Shown here one piece after another: positions 12,404-23,806 of a stretch of DNA of 64,000 nucleotides. The position numbers and the translations under genes were made by a program. The stretch comes from Hemileia vastatrix. Its lineage: Eukaryota; Basidiomycota; Pucciniomycetes; Pucciniales; Zaghouaniaceae. Where the stretch lies: contig JASXTE010000021.1 in the NCBI GenBank assembly GCA_030280995.1, positions 558,001 through 622,000 on the forward strand. The letters are read 5' to 3'. The number at the start of each line of letters is the position of its first letter. The first letter of the stretch is position 1. Below the pieces are notes generated by a model that saw nothing but the letters and a program-made list of their open reading frames with translations, was not told the origin of the DNA and ran no database searches.

Positions 12404-13024
12404 GAAACTTCAATGAAGGATATTTATCAGTATTTATCAATACCTGAAGACAATTATATTGCTTACTTATAGGTATGAAGTGAATTTCTAAGTTCCAAAA
12501 ATCAAATATGCTTTTATGTGGTCACTGGATTTAACTGGTCTACAATATGTAGCCGTGTTTTTATATTTAAAAAAGCAAATTTTTCAGTAATATTCTTTCT
12601 AAATATTAAATGAGTTTTACAAAGGGGATTAAGAGTCCTGTTAAAAGAAAAAAATTAATCAGTTTAATTAGTTTATCATCTGCAAAGATCACAAATTTAA
12701 TTGGTCTATTGACAGACTCCCACTAATAACAATTTTATGTTAAATTAGCGGTAAAAATTTTTATCTGAAAAGATCACAAATTTAATTGGTCTATTGACAG
12801 ACCCACTAATAACAATTATATGTTAAATTTGTGGTAAAATTGTTGATTAAATATCAAAATTCTATTATATAACAGGGCTTCTTTTTCTGAAATCACTATA
12901 TAAGTGACCCCAACCTGTTGTAATTATCAAAATATTTATATAAGGATTTTATTTACTTGTAGCCTTTTTTGAATTTTTACTTACTGGAAGATAACCAACA
13001 GAATTCCGAGGAAAGGTCCCCAAT
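12404..13024 (-). other. B leader with primer-binding site and tandem repeat
   Basis: This is the untranslated stretch between the 5' LTR and gag. Two bases from the LTR end lies TGGGGACCTTTCC (minus strand, 13010-13022), the likely tRNA primer site, identical to that of A3 (48827-48839). An 85-bp unit is repeated in tandem (from about 12681 and 12766). I see no gene here. Confidence 0.75.
12681..12850. repeat. 85-bp tandem duplication in the B leader
   Basis: Two adjacent copies of AAAGATCACAAATTTAATTG...ACTAATAACAATT..ATGTTAAATT, offset by 85 bases (12687 against 12772), with a few differences. Confidence 0.85.
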
Positions 13025-13780
13025 TGTCAGGCTGAGGTCAAGTACAGAGACATGAACTAGATTGAATGTTAAATTGTCTAGAAGATTTTAAAGGTCCTAT
13101 ATGAATACTGTAGTACAAATCCAATAAGTATTAAAATATAATCCAAAATAAAGGTCTCAGTAATATAATTCTCACTAATTTTATATATGTCTTAGAATAT
13201 TCTTAGTTGGTAGAAAAATAGATTTTAATTATTCAAATACTATTCAAAAGACTCTATAAGTGCTAATTGATATGTATTGTAATTGGTTTTATTATATGTT
13301 TTAAATTGTAATGATAAAGAATGTAGAAAACAAGACTCCAAACCTCCTTCTTTTATACACATTGTGTTCCCCAATGAATCCCTTGATTTACCAGTCCAAT
13401 ACACAGTTAATGACACCTCTATCCAACTAATAGATATTTCCATCAACATCCCTAGTGACCCATAGCATAATTAGAAGAGTAACTACCACCAAAATCCTTG
13501 AATAATATGGAAAATCCATCAAAATTGAAGAATAAGTAAAAAAGAGAGTATATGCATATTATACATCAATATAAAAGACTTAAGAGGGAAAATTAAGTTT
13601 AATAAGAGCTTAATAATAAGGGGGATTCACTTTAGAAATTATGGGGTTAATCTTAACATTATACTACGTAAAATTCCCATTCAAAAATGACCAAAAATGA
13701 CTGAGAAACCACCTAGAAACCCAAAAAAGGGTGTGAGATGTGTGGTAACTACATGCAGTCCTTAGCAGGCGCTTGCATGG
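13025..13780 (-). repeat. 5' LTR of element B, interrupted
   Basis: On the plus strand it starts TGTCAGGCTGAGGTCAAGTA and matches 3661-4415 until GCTTGCA at 13771-13777, where element C begins (13781). The TATA box lies at 13350-13357, minus strand. Roughly half of the LTR is present; the other half should flank the far end of C outside the window. Confidence 0.85.
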
Positions 13781-13992
13781 TGTGGTCTTCCAACATTGGA
13801 AGGTTCCTTTTTTGTGTGTTTTGGCGCTGTTTGTGCATGTCTTAATTGACATCTGTTGAAGAATTGGGTATTTTTCTGGTTTTATTCCGTGGATATTGGG
13901 TCTGTGGGTATGTGGGTACTATCATTGGATAGCCCTGGTTTTTCTATATATTTCATGTCTTGATAATAATTTTCATATTCTAAGTTTTAAGG
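13781..13992 (+). repeat. 5' LTR of element C, first part
   Basis: It starts TGTGGTCTTCCAACATTGG and matches 63143-63356 closely up to TTTTAAGG, where D is inserted (duplication TAAGG at 13988-13992 and 51523-51527). The preceding GCATGG belongs to LTR B and should include the duplicated target. Confidence 0.88.
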
Positions 13993-15151
13993 TGTCAGCC
14001 TAGATATCCCTAGTACTGAGTATTTCTTTTTTTAAAAATAAGATAACCTTAAGAACATTAAGCTTATATCTTAAAAATAAGGTTAAAACAATTATATATA
14101 CATAATTATTACACTATTATATAACTTATAGTAGTTTAAATAGCTTATCCATAGCCTAAGAATACTTATTAAAGTGTTAATGGAGTCATAATATACTTAT
14201 CTTAAGTGATATGAAGTAATTATTGACATACATAAGCTTATATGTATACTTAAATCTCATATTTGGTGAAATATGCAGTATATTATGTATATTTAGGTAT
14301 ATAAGTGGGTTTTAGCTCCTTAATAGCCTATAACCTTTGTTTTTCTGCTTATTTTAGGTCACATGGACGTATCCAGTGGACTCATAACGCCTACAGAAGC
14401 ATAAACATCTATTTCAGGCGCATACACTCAGTCTGGACAACTTAATCTGCTTCCTTGGATGAATATTCACGGATTTATGGGTTGGGAGGTCATTGCTAGG
14501 TTAATATGGATGCTTGGGGATGTTATTGGGGGCTTGGAAATTTCAATTGTTTCCTTTATATGCTTTGGGTTTCATTAAATATCTTTTTGATTGCTAATTT
14601 TACCTGTTTCTTTATGGTATCCGCTTTTATCTGGATTTTCTATTTGTGGTATAGATCTGTGTTATCATTAATTGTGATGGAGGGTCCTTACTGGAAGTCT
14701 GGGTGTTGAATCTGCTTGAAGTGAACGCCATGGGGAGGTGATGGGCCCTCACAGTGCTGTAATTGCTGGGGATAGCAGTGATATCATCTGGATTGAAGGT
14801 CTGTGCACTCCAGGGGATTTGGGTATAAGTAAGGAGGGATTTTGATGGTTATTTATCATCAATTACTTGCTAAAATTCAATAAAACACTTCAATACAATT
14901 ATTAAAATTTAGAAAAATATTATAAAGCCTTTTAAAAGTTGATATTATCATTATATAAGCTATAACTATATTCTATTTATCTATCTTCCACCACTAGCAC
15001 GCATTTAAATCCAAGTATTGTGAGTTTTATTTGAGTATAACTATTTTATTAGTCTTCCCCTGAGGTTTAATCACTAAATCATTTATTAATAAGTAGTAGG
15101 AACATAAATAAATACTTTTATATCATACTTATATACTAGACTATACTGACA
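13993..15151 (+). repeat. 5' LTR of element D
   Basis: It starts TGTCAGCCTAGATATCCC and ends CTAGACTATACTGACA, matching 50345-51522 along its whole length with scattered substitutions. It holds an ORF-like stretch at 14506-14709 that I treat as chance. No clear TATAAAAG box; TTTGGGTATAAGTAAGG near 14820 is a possible one. Confidence 0.92.
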
Positions 15152-15662
15152 ATTAGGGGTCTTTCCTTATTTTTTACTTATTATTTAGTATAAGCCTTGG
15201 GACATGATTTTTACTTTAGTATAGCTCAAAATAACCAAATATTTGGGCCTTCTGCATATTAGTGGGTCATCATAACTCAGTGATTGCAGAAATAAACCCT
15301 TATAATAATTTTACTAACTTTTTATAATAAAAATTAGGTATTTACAATAGTAACTGTATCCAATATAAACCCAATTTCACTTGGTATTTGGTCACCAATA
15401 TAAAACCCAATTAAACTGGTATTTGGTTAAAGCTTGGTAAGCTATTTATTCACCCTTATAAAGGTCTAGTTAAACTTATTGTTTTATTTTTAACAGATTT
15501 TTTTCGAATTTTTCTTATATTTTATATAAATAAATAAAGATATAAATTCAGGGTAAGCTCCAGTGCTTTTTTATTAGTAATAACATTGCTAATAACTTTT
15601 GTCTACTAATTCCATAGAGTTTTTCCTTTCTGTAGACATGATATATTGTCATTATTAACAAT
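15152..15662 (+). other. D leader with decayed primer-binding site
   Basis: Two bases after the LTR lies TAGGGGTCTTTCC (15154-15166), two substitutions away from the TGGGGACCTTTCC of B and A3, so the same tRNA primer is likely. The rest is AT-rich and has a short repeated stretch (CCAATATAAAACCCAATT...GGTATTTGGT, 15359-15426). No gene seen. Confidence 0.7.
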
Positions 15663-15747
15663 ATGAGTGCTCCTCAGGACAGTGTAAGTGACAAGCCTGC
15701 TTATAATACCAGGTCTAAAGCTAACAAAAACTATCCAGGACATAACC

Positions 15748-16164
15748 ATGGAGGGTCAGCAATACCCCCAGGCAGAGAACATGAGCATAGAGGAAAAAGA
15801 CGCCCTTTTAAAAAATATAACCATAAAAAAGACGTCTCCTCCTCTTCAGGATCAACTATCCCACTTGGCCAAACAGGTTTTGAAGTTGGAAGAATCCAAG
15901 GCACTCATGTTCAAAGAGGTAGAGCAATTACAGAACAATTGCAAGGTAGGGTTTCAACAAATGAATCAGACACTGGCAGAGCTAAAGGGAGGCCAGCCAA
16001 GTCAACCAAGTCAGAAACCCCCTATCCCAGGAGAAAATCCTGGTAGAAAAATGGAAGTGGGACTGGTTCCATCAACAATGGACCAGCCAAAGCTGAAACA
16101 GGAATCCACCACCTCATCAGACTTCCTCAGTTCACCCTTACAAAGGAAAAAATGCCAAAAATAA
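15748..16164 (+). CDS. D overlapping ORF2: coiled-coil protein, frameshifted before WKWDW
   Basis: The start ATGGAGGGTCAG at 15748 mirrors the B start ATGGGGGGACAG. The frame overlaps gag in another register and reads MSIEEKDALLKNITIKKT, LQDQLSHLAKQVLKLEE, GFQQMNQTLAELKGGQ, each matching B ORF2 (MSLEERERLLKQASIKKT, VNQALVDIK). At the A run near 16050 it slips into the gag frame. The continuation in the expected frame shows KWKWDWFHQQW and HPYKGK, as in A and B. So this copy is broken, but the family clearly kept the frame. Function unknown. Confidence 0.58.
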   Translation: MEGQQYPQAENMSIEEKDALLKNITIKKTSPPLQDQLSHLAKQVLKLEESKALMFKEVEQLQNNCKVGFQQMNQTLAELKGGQPSQPSQKPPIPGENPGRKMEVGLVPSTMDQPKLKQESTTSSDFLSSPLQRKKCQK

Positions 16165-16381
16165 GGACTGGCATCTATCTTATGGAAAGTATATTACCCT
16201 CTCAGATTTAACACAATACTGATAATTACTATATAGGTAATCCTATTGATGTTAAATCTGTGCAGAAAATAGAGGAGGATTTAAGAAATTTAGGTTTTAG
16301 AGTAGATACACCTGACTTGTCTTTTGTCCACAATAACAGTACTATTTATAATAATAATACAGTTAATCCTCAGTTGCCACC

Positions 16382-17193
16382 TGTCAAGGTTCACTTTTGG
16401 TCTAGAAGCTTTGGTACAGAGTTTGTATGAAGATTTGAAGGATTTATTGGACTCTCAATAATTTAGTACGTATTTCTCAATCAAAGATGATTTTTACTCA
16501 ATAATAAGAGGTAGATTTAAAATATTTATATAATTTATAGATTAGAATTACGTCCTTGTAAATACTAAAGATATAAAATATAAGAAATAAGTGTTATATT
16601 GTAGTTGTAGTAATAAGTAAGTTGGTAAAAAGAATGATTAAAAGACAACAAAAAGAGAGGCCTTTTATAGGCAAAGGAGAGACAAAGCACGGCAATCAAA
16701 TTCTAAAAACAGTAGTATGAGAGAGAGGAAAGAAAATTCCAGAAGGAGTATTTCAAATAATAAAGTTATTCTAAAAAGAAGGCCTCAAAAAGATGTATTT
16801 ACAGAGTATGTCATAAATACATCAATTTATTTAATATTTACTGTATAAGTCAATTATAAATAAGAAATTTGAATTTTTTGTATATATTTAATATTATTTG
16901 AATATTAAAATCTTATTTTATCTTAATATCTATTTTTTAATCTAAAATTTTATTTTTTCCAACCTGTCAAATGAGCACGGTGTTAGAGAAAAATATAAGG
17001 GACAATTTTATATTTTTTAATTTTAATTATTTATTTAATTTTTTAATTTTATCATTCTGTAATTAGTTAACTTATTATAACTAATTTTAATGTAACTAAA
17101 TTATAATTAAATAATAATTAAAATGATAAGGTGCGGCTTCATCCAGTAAATAATTAATTATTTCACTGGGTAAGTCTAGTAGCCTGGCTGATA
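16382..17193 (-). repeat. Solo LTR F inside D gag, with 5-bp duplication
   Basis: An 812-bp block running from TGTCAAGG to GCCTGGCTGATA on the plus strand, flanked by CCACC at 16377-16381 and 17194-17198. Removing it and one CCACC restores the gag frame. The right terminus resembles the A LTR end (GCCTGGCTGACA) and a CCTTTTATAGGC box (about 16671-16682) resembles the A TATA region, so it reads on the minus strand. The interior otherwise differs from A, B and D, hence a separate family. Confidence 0.88.
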
Positions 17194-18722
17194 CCACCAC
17201 TTACTAGTGAGATGAGAAGTTCACAGGAAAGTGAGAGAATTGAAAAGGAAGACATGGAATATTTTAACAATAATCCAACTGTCCATAGAATTGTTTCAGC
17301 ATTGTGGAATAGAGTGACTGATTCTGAGGAACAGACAGTTAAGCTCACTAGTGATACAATTTCATCCTTGACATTAAACCTTTCTCAATTAGCAACACGT
17401 AACAAAGAATTAAAGAAAAAACATTTGTCTCTAACTCTTAAATATGATTAATTGAGTAATAAATATAATGACCTTTCAAACAAATTCTGTGAGTTAGAAA
17501 AATTATATGAAACACATTTATTGAAAACTGAATCAAGAAAAAAGTTATCTTTTGCCCAGACAAATCAAAGTGTCTCTCAGTTGCTACAAAGATTAACTAA
17601 AGTTGAGATTGAAACTGCCAATCTACTAATGAACCAGGATAATCAATATAATAATAATCCTTTCATTGGAAAAAGTGCATCTCATTACTTCCCTATACCA
17701 CCACAATTAAAACCATCTGGTGGTAAAGTCAAATCTGAAAATTTAAGTCACAAATCTGTGCAGGAGGAAATACAAGACCATTTATCAAATGTGAATGAGT
17801 TGTTGAATTTACCTAAGATTAGTGAGATAAAATCCAATCAGAAAAACTGGCCTAAGATAGATCAGTACCCAACTTATGATGGGGAAGCCAGCTCTGATTG
17901 GCAACATTTTATTCAAAGAATTGACAACTTGAAATTCTCATATAAGTTACCAGATGAAGAAATAACATCAAAATTAATTTCTTTATTTAAGGATGTTGCT
18001 TTATTATGGTTTGAAGCTGTATTGAGTGAGGGTAAAGATTACTCTTTGGCTGAATGGAAAAAACTTATTGAAAAACAATTTGGAGGTTCTCAATTCAGGC
18101 TTACTCAGCAGAGACTTTATGAGAAGACTAGGTACAATCCGTTGAATGGTGACAAACCTATGTTATTTTTAATGAATTTAAATAAAGTATTAAAAGCCAT
18201 TGAGCCTCATATGGATTTTAACTTATGGATAGATAAGATAATATATAAATTACCTATATCTGTCAGAGACATTGTTGTAGCTAGAACATTAAATGTTACT
18301 GAATATTCTGACTTTATTAATATTTGCAATGAAATATTATTAAACCATAAGTATTAATCAAGGTATTCCACTTATAAACAAAATGTTGAACCTGTAAAAA
18401 ATCAGAATTCAAAAACACTTCAGGAGAAGCAGAAAAAACCTACTGCACCAGTAGTACCTAAAAAGTATGAAACAAATACTTGTTATAAGTGTAACAAACA
18501 TTGGGTAAAAGGTCACAAATGTGAGAAAAATATAAATATTTTTGAAAATCAACATGAATCTGAAACTGAAACTGAAAAAAGTAAAGAATCAAGTGATTAT
18601 GAAAGCAACATCTCATATAGTGATGAAAATGAGGTCTGTATGTTGGAAGATGATTTGTCCATCTTTGAAAATCCAATATTAAATATGGACTCAAATGAAT
18701 CTTTAATGAATTTTGAGGATGC

Positions 18723-19531
18723 TGTCACCGGACGACCTATGCACAAGGTCGAGGGTGTTCCTGGAAGTGAGATGAGGATAGGAGTTTAGAAACTTTGTCA
18801 AGGCACAGAGAAATGTTCAAGGAAGTGATTTGAATATGACTCAAAGGAAGAGCTACTGCTTCGAGATATGTTCGAGGAGAAATCTACTATAAGTTAAAGG
18901 TAATAATAAAATTCTTAGAATCTCACAAAGGGTTGGAAACTCACTAATCAAAGATTTTAGGATTTAGAGATGATTACTTAGAAAAAAAAGAAAGATATAA
19001 TAATAATGATTTAACTAAATTTCTACCACTATTAACTATATATACATTCTATAATTTAATTCTAAAGAATGTCGAACCAGAAACCCAACCCCTTTTATAT
19101 CCTTTACTCCTCCTTGCATTGACCTCATACCCATCCACTATTCCGCACACCACAGATCATTAAAATACACCTGTTACAACTTGACCCTCCTCACTAACAT
19201 CCATTAACCCCTTAATCTTCCACTAACGATTCCGTCCATTCTCACTACCCCTTTTTAATAATTCACAGACATTAAATAAACCTTTTAGTGTACTATTACA
19301 TTGACTATTGCGCTGTGCGTTGCTTATTGAGGAAGAGACTGAGACACACTATTGAGAGATTGACTAATTTAGATTTAGAGTTTTAGGCTAGTGCGGTTGA
19401 ATAGTGAGTACACAAAGGAAAGTTGCAGTTGCTATGGAGAATTGCTTTCTGCGCTTTGAGTGTGGATTTAGACCTCTGTATTATTGATTTAATGAGCTGA
19501 TTTTGCCTCGAGTGTCACGTGGCGCGTGACA
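18723..19531 (-). repeat. 3' LTR of element E
   Basis: 809 bp; on the minus strand it starts TGTCACGCGCCACGTGACA and ends GTCCGGTGACA. A TATA-like CCTTTTATAT lies at 19091-19100 (minus strand ATATAAAAGG). It differs from the partner LTR (36664-37453) mostly at CpG sites. The outer end is a perfect palindrome (TGTCACG-CGCCA-CGTGACA). Confidence 0.92.
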
Positions 19532-19540
19532 GATGCCCGG

Positions 19541-19550
19541 GTATAAAAAC
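19541..19550 (+). promoter_or_regulatory. TATA box of the antisense gene in E
   Basis: GTATAAAAAC, ten bases inside the 3' LTR edge and about 80 bases before the ATG at 19629. With the LTR-end palindrome containing CACGTG (about 19516-19521) just upstream, it looks like a compact RNA polymerase II promoter firing away from the LTR. Confidence 0.55.
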
Positions 19551-19628
19551 ACGAGCTCCATTGAGCGTGAGACATACTTCCCACACTATTTTCCCTTTCC
19601 TTCTATTTTAATTACTTTATATTTTACT

Positions 19629-20557
19629 ATGATGGATTGTCCTACCCCAACTCTCACACCTCCACACCCTAAAGCAGATGGGGGAATTGTTACCCGGAAA
19701 GATTCCCAAGCATGTACAGCTTGTGATTCCATGGAATAATTCTGTGTGGAAAGCACAGCTACTCAAGGTCCTCGCCAGAAATGCAAGTTTTGCCAGTGTA
19801 GACGGGTGGTGTGCGATGCGTTAGCAAAAAATTTGGATATCGAATGAAGGTTTACCAAGACTAAATATTGGGTAATACTGAAGAGAAAGGAAGTGGTTGA
19901 AGACATATGGGATGTTTAAATTGGGGATGACCAATCAGAAGCAGCTGAGGAGGAAGTCGAGGATAGTATGACGTCCTAGGTAACTTGAGCCATGGGTAAA
20001 CGAAGGGTAGAAGAGGAGGTGGATGAGTTCGTGGAGGAAGATGAGGAGGAAGTTCTTATTCTAAGACGGACACCAAAAAAACAACGGGTGGTCATCGAGG
20101 ATGAAGAAGAGGAAAAAGAAGTGGTGGTGGAGGTTGCTCCAAAATTATTCTTAGAGACTGACCCCATATTTGAAGTAAGTCCATTCTTCTGTTGTTTCTT
20201 AGAAAGTGTGTTACTGATGATCTTATTTAGAATCCAGATATCATCGCAGAAGTTCCAAATGTGGAAACTGCGCTGTTGCCACCAGTCGAGGCAAATCAAC
20301 CAGTGGTTGATTTGAGGGAGAATATCGAAGAGACTCTCGACCAGGTATGGTCAAAGAAACCTTGACAAAGTCAACGGACCAGCTTTATTGAAGATTTAAG
20401 CGGTGAAGTTGATAAGATTGTCGATGCCGCTTCTTTCGACGTGGCTGAAGAACTACTGGAAATTGGGGAAGTGGTACCGGTAGGAGAGGAAGAGGTTTTT
20501 GAAAAATGTAGGAAGGAGATAAGGGTGATTTTGGAGAAGATGAAGGGATTGGTTTGA
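19629..20557 (+). pseudogene. Antisense zinc-cluster gene of element E, one intron
   Basis: The reading frame starts at tandem ATGs (19629, 19632) and stays in one register to 20174; it then has a GT-AG intron (GTAAGT...TTATTTAG, 20175-20230, 56 bp, phase 0) and continues to a TGA at 20555. It predicts about 290 residues: a Cys-rich part (ACTACDSME ... KCKFCQCRRVVCD, a C-x2-C-x6-C cluster near residues 52-58), an acidic/basic part (LILRRTPKKQRVV flanked by Glu runs) and a helical end. Stops at 19737, 19845, 19917, 19977, 19986 and 20364 are each one C-to-T change from CAA, CAG or CGA. It is reminiscent of fungal Zn(2)-C6-like nuclear proteins; DNA binding is inference. Confidence 0.62.
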
Positions 20558-21518
20558 GAGAAAATAAAGGAAAAAAATTAAAATGGAAGGAGAAGGAAAA
20601 GAAAGAAAAAGAAAATTAGAAACAATTTGTATTTATTTATTTTATTTTGTTGTTTTAATTTTACAATTTTAAAATTTTATTTTATAAGATTTTTGAGAGA
20701 AAAAAGAAAAGAAAAAAAATTAAATAAGATTTTGTTTTAAATTTTGAAATAAGAATTTTTAATGAAAGAAGAAAAGAAAGATATTTTAATTGAAAGAGTT
20801 TTAGTTTGAAATTTTGAAAGAAAAAATTATGGAAAAAGAAATAGTTGATTGAAATAATTTTATTGGGAACATAAATTTAATGAAAGAAAAATTAGTCATT
20901 TATGAAAGTTTATTGATCAAAGTTTTAAGGAATTTTAATTATTTTTTTAAAAAAAGAAAGAAAGAAAAGAAGAGAAGAAATAAATTTTAAAAGAATTTAA
21001 AAGAAAGAAGTAATTGTTTGAAGAAAATTTTTTTTAAAAAAAAAAAGATATTTAGAGGTTGAAGTGAAATTTGAGAAAGATTTTCGTGTTGCGTTTGTGG
21101 AAAATTTTGATAGTTTGAGGAAAATGATTTTTTTTTTTTTGAAGAAAGAATGTAGGTAGAAAATTTGAAAAGAAAAGAAAAGAAAATTTAAAGAAATTTT
21201 AGAAGGTTTTATGAATTTTTTATTTATTTTTTTTTAATTTTTAATTTAATTTTATTTTACTTTAATTTATTTAATTTATTTATTTTATTTTATTTTAATT
21301 CTATTTATTTTAATTTAATTTAATTTATTTATTATTATTATAATTTTTTTTAAAAAAATTTAATTTAATTTTATTTTAAAGAAGGTTGAGAAACTTTTGG
21401 AAGAAAAAAAAGAAGAAAGAAGAAAAGAAAACAAAGAATACGGAAATTTTAGAGATAGAGATGTTTTAGACTTTAAAGAGAAGAAGGAAAAAAAGAAAGA
21501 AAAGAAAAAAAAAGAGTT
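20558..21518. other. 960-bp purine-rich spacer in E
   Basis: The top strand is almost all A, G and T, with very few C: runs such as GAAAAGAAAGAAAAAGAAAA alternate with AT-rich stretches. It separates the convergent ends of pol (21519) and the antisense gene (20557). I see no gene. It could serve as a shared 3' region or polypurine tract. Confidence 0.6.
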
Positions 21519-23006
21519 TTAAGGTTTTGGTTTTAAAGGATATTTAAGATGAAAAGATTTTAGAAGTTCAGGGGCGTTAGAAACATTGATGGCTGGTTCC
21601 CAGGATGTTTTGTCTGAATCATCGAGGAAGCCTTCCAATTCCACAAGGTATTGAAGTTTTTCCTTGCGTATTCTTGAATCAAGGATACGGCTTACTTCCC
21701 ACTCTTGATGGTCTTCTACTTTGACCAGTTCTGGAGGAGGTTGGTTCTTGCCGGGGTATGTTTCTCGAGCCAGTTCCAGGAGAGATACGTGGAAAACAGG
21801 GGGAATAGCCTGCCATTTAGGAGGTAGCTTGAGTCAAAATGCAGTTTTAGAGACTTCAGAGTCGATTTCAAATGGTCCCTAGCGTTTTTCAGCCAGTTTC
21901 TTTGATGGTTGAGTTGTTTGAATGTTTTGTGCGTCGAGCCATACTTTGTCGCCTGGTTTAAAAGAAGGAGCAGATTGTTGATGTTTGTGGGCCTGTTCCT
22001 TGTATCTTCGAATTGCTAATTACAAATTTGATTTAATTTCCTCTTGGAGTTGTGATATGGTTCAAAGATAATGTTTGGCAGGATGATTATTTCCTACATG
22101 GATTGAGTTGAATTGAGGATGTCTTCCATAAACAGTTTCGAAAGGAGATTTTTGTGTCAAAGAATGAGTTGAGTTATTATAAGAAAATTCGGCCAATGGT
22201 AACCATGTGGTCCAATCGTCTTGTTGGTAACTGACATACATTCAAAGGTATTGTTTGAGGATTTGGTTGACCCTTTCTGTTTGCCCATTGGTTTCAGGGT
22301 GATAGGCCGTGGAGAGATTCCTCGTGATATTGAGTTGTTGACACAGTTGAGTCCAGAATGTGGATACAAACAATGAACCTCTATCCGAAATAATATCATT
22401 AGGTAAGCCATGTTTGGAAAATACATGTTCTAGAAAATATTTTGACAAATCTTCTGCTGTAGCAGTAGTAGTAGTTTTAATAAAAAAAGACATCTTTGAA
22501 AATCTATCTACTATTACTAATATAGCATCAAAATTTGTAGAAAGAGGAAGTTGAGAAATAAAATCCATCGATAAAGATTCCCAAGGTTTAGAGGGAATAG
22601 GAAGCAGTTGAAGCAACCCATTCTTCCGGTGATGGGGAGCCTTATTCCTATTACATTCATAAAAAGATCTTATATAGGCCTTGATTTCTCTGGTCATTCC
22701 TGGCCAGAAGAAATCCCTTGCTATTAACTGGTAGGTTTTATCAACTCCAATATGACCAGCCAATGGAGAATCATGTTGACTATTGAAAATCCATAATTTT
22801 ATTTCATTGTTGTCAGGTATGACTACTCTACCTTCGAAAACTAATAGACCTGATTCAATACTAAATCTTTTGGCCCCTTCCTTCGAGAGTATTTTGTCTT
22901 TTAACCCTAAATAATAATTGTCCTTCAACTGAGATTCGAGGATGTTGGATAGTGGATTTTGAAAAGATTGAATTGTCATCAAATTAAGTTGATGAGTCAT
23001 TAACAT
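21519..23006 (-). pseudogene. E pol: integrase and chromodomain
   Basis: The frame 22242-23006 holds the zinc finger (HDSPLAGHIGVDKTYQLI ... FYECNRNK) and the core (SMDFISQLP, ISDRGSLFVSTFW, HPETNGQTERVNQILKQ) with all three catalytic acidic residues. The first finger cysteine is Phe (SFYEC rather than SCxxC). The C-terminal part (21519-22241) has many stops but ends in a clear chromodomain: EVSRILDSRIRKEKLQYLVE, then DKTSWEPAINV, finishing at the TAA at 21519-21521. Chromodomains direct such integrases to marked chromatin. Confidence 0.86.
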
Positions 23007-23026
23007 TGATTTGTTGAAAATTTATT

Positions 23027-23746
23027 TCACATTTGCTGGGTTCTTGTCAGCAAATGTGTCCCCCCGCTGTGGGTAAATGTCATCCCAACGTGACAAGATA
23101 TCTGGGACAATGCAGTGGTTACCTGGGCAATAGGAAATAGAAAAGGAAATTCAGACAGAAATTCAGCCCACCTGGCTTGATGCCTTGTTAACACTTTTGA
23201 AGACATGAAGTATTTCAAAGCATTATGGTCTGTTAAAATTTGAAAAGGACTATCTAGGCTGAGAAGAAAAGATCGCCATTTTTTAAGACAATGAATAATA
23301 GGTAAAAGCTCTTTGTCATGAATTTCAAAATTTAATTCTTCTGCAATGAGTTTGCATGACTCAAAAGCAACAGGATGAAACAATTTTGTTTCAGGATTTA
23401 ATTGAGAAATGACCCCTGCAATAGCATAATCGCTTGCATCTGTCTTGACAATTGTTGAAGCAGAAGGATCAAAGTGTCGAAGAATTAGAGCTGTGGTAAA
23501 TGCAGTCTTCAATGCTTCAATTTCCTTTTGTGCTGTAGAAGTAAAAACAAAAGGAATATCTTTTCTAAGAAGAGAAGTAAGATTGGAAATAGTTTTAGAG
23601 TAATCTTTAATAAATCTTCTATAGAAATTTGCAAAACCCAAAAATCCTTGGAGGGATTTAACAGTTTTGGGTTCAGGCCATTCCAGGACTTTTTGGACCT
23701 TTTTGTCCTCCATGACTAAACCATCAGTGGACAATGTAAAACCCAA
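23027..23746 (-). pseudogene. E pol: RT thumb and RNase H
   Basis: The frame begins with GFTLSTDGLVMEDKKVQKVL (end of RT), continues with KSLQGFLGFANFYRRFIKDY and then RNase H: IVKTDASDYAIAGVISQ, IHDKELLPIIHCLKKW, QILTDHNALKYFM, all with their acidic active-site residues. A frameshift near 23120 takes the tail out of register, where the expected (YRPGKENTLPD)-like segment is only partly readable. RNase H removes the RNA strand after cDNA synthesis. Confidence 0.86.
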
Positions 23747-23806
23747 AAAATCAATTGATTTAAGATGGAATTTGCATTTATTGTGCTTGGCCTAGAGACC
23801 GTGATC

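Larger units (their letters stand above)
15663..18722 (+). pseudogene. D gag: YNTRS N-terminus, coiled coil, capsid, zinc knuckle
   Basis: The start is ATG at 15663 (MSAPQDSVSDKPAYNTRSKA), comparable to the B gag start. The N-terminal frame runs to 16046 and is thrown out of frame near an A run (about 16046-16051). After removal of solo LTR F the frame reads QLPPLTSEMRSSQESERIEK, a long coiled coil (17212-17640, one TAA at 17449), the capsid segment KNWPKIDQYPTYDGEASSDW (about 17845) and FGGSQFRLTQQRLYEKTRY. After a TAA at 18356 comes the knuckle CYKCNKHWVKGHKC (about 18481-18522). The acidic tail is cut at 18722 by element E, and the frame continues at 37454 (EDA-KLIKDIQ). Confidence 0.86.

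Noticed and set aside
14506..14709. 67-codon ORF in LTR D
   Set aside because: Not kept in the partner LTR with the same ends, rich in Phe/Leu/Trp and inside an LTR; chance frame.
19533..19739. Upstream ATG at 19533 as the start of the antisense E gene
   Set aside because: It lies before the TATA box GTATAAAAAC (19541-19550); the ATGs at 19629/19632 are better placed.
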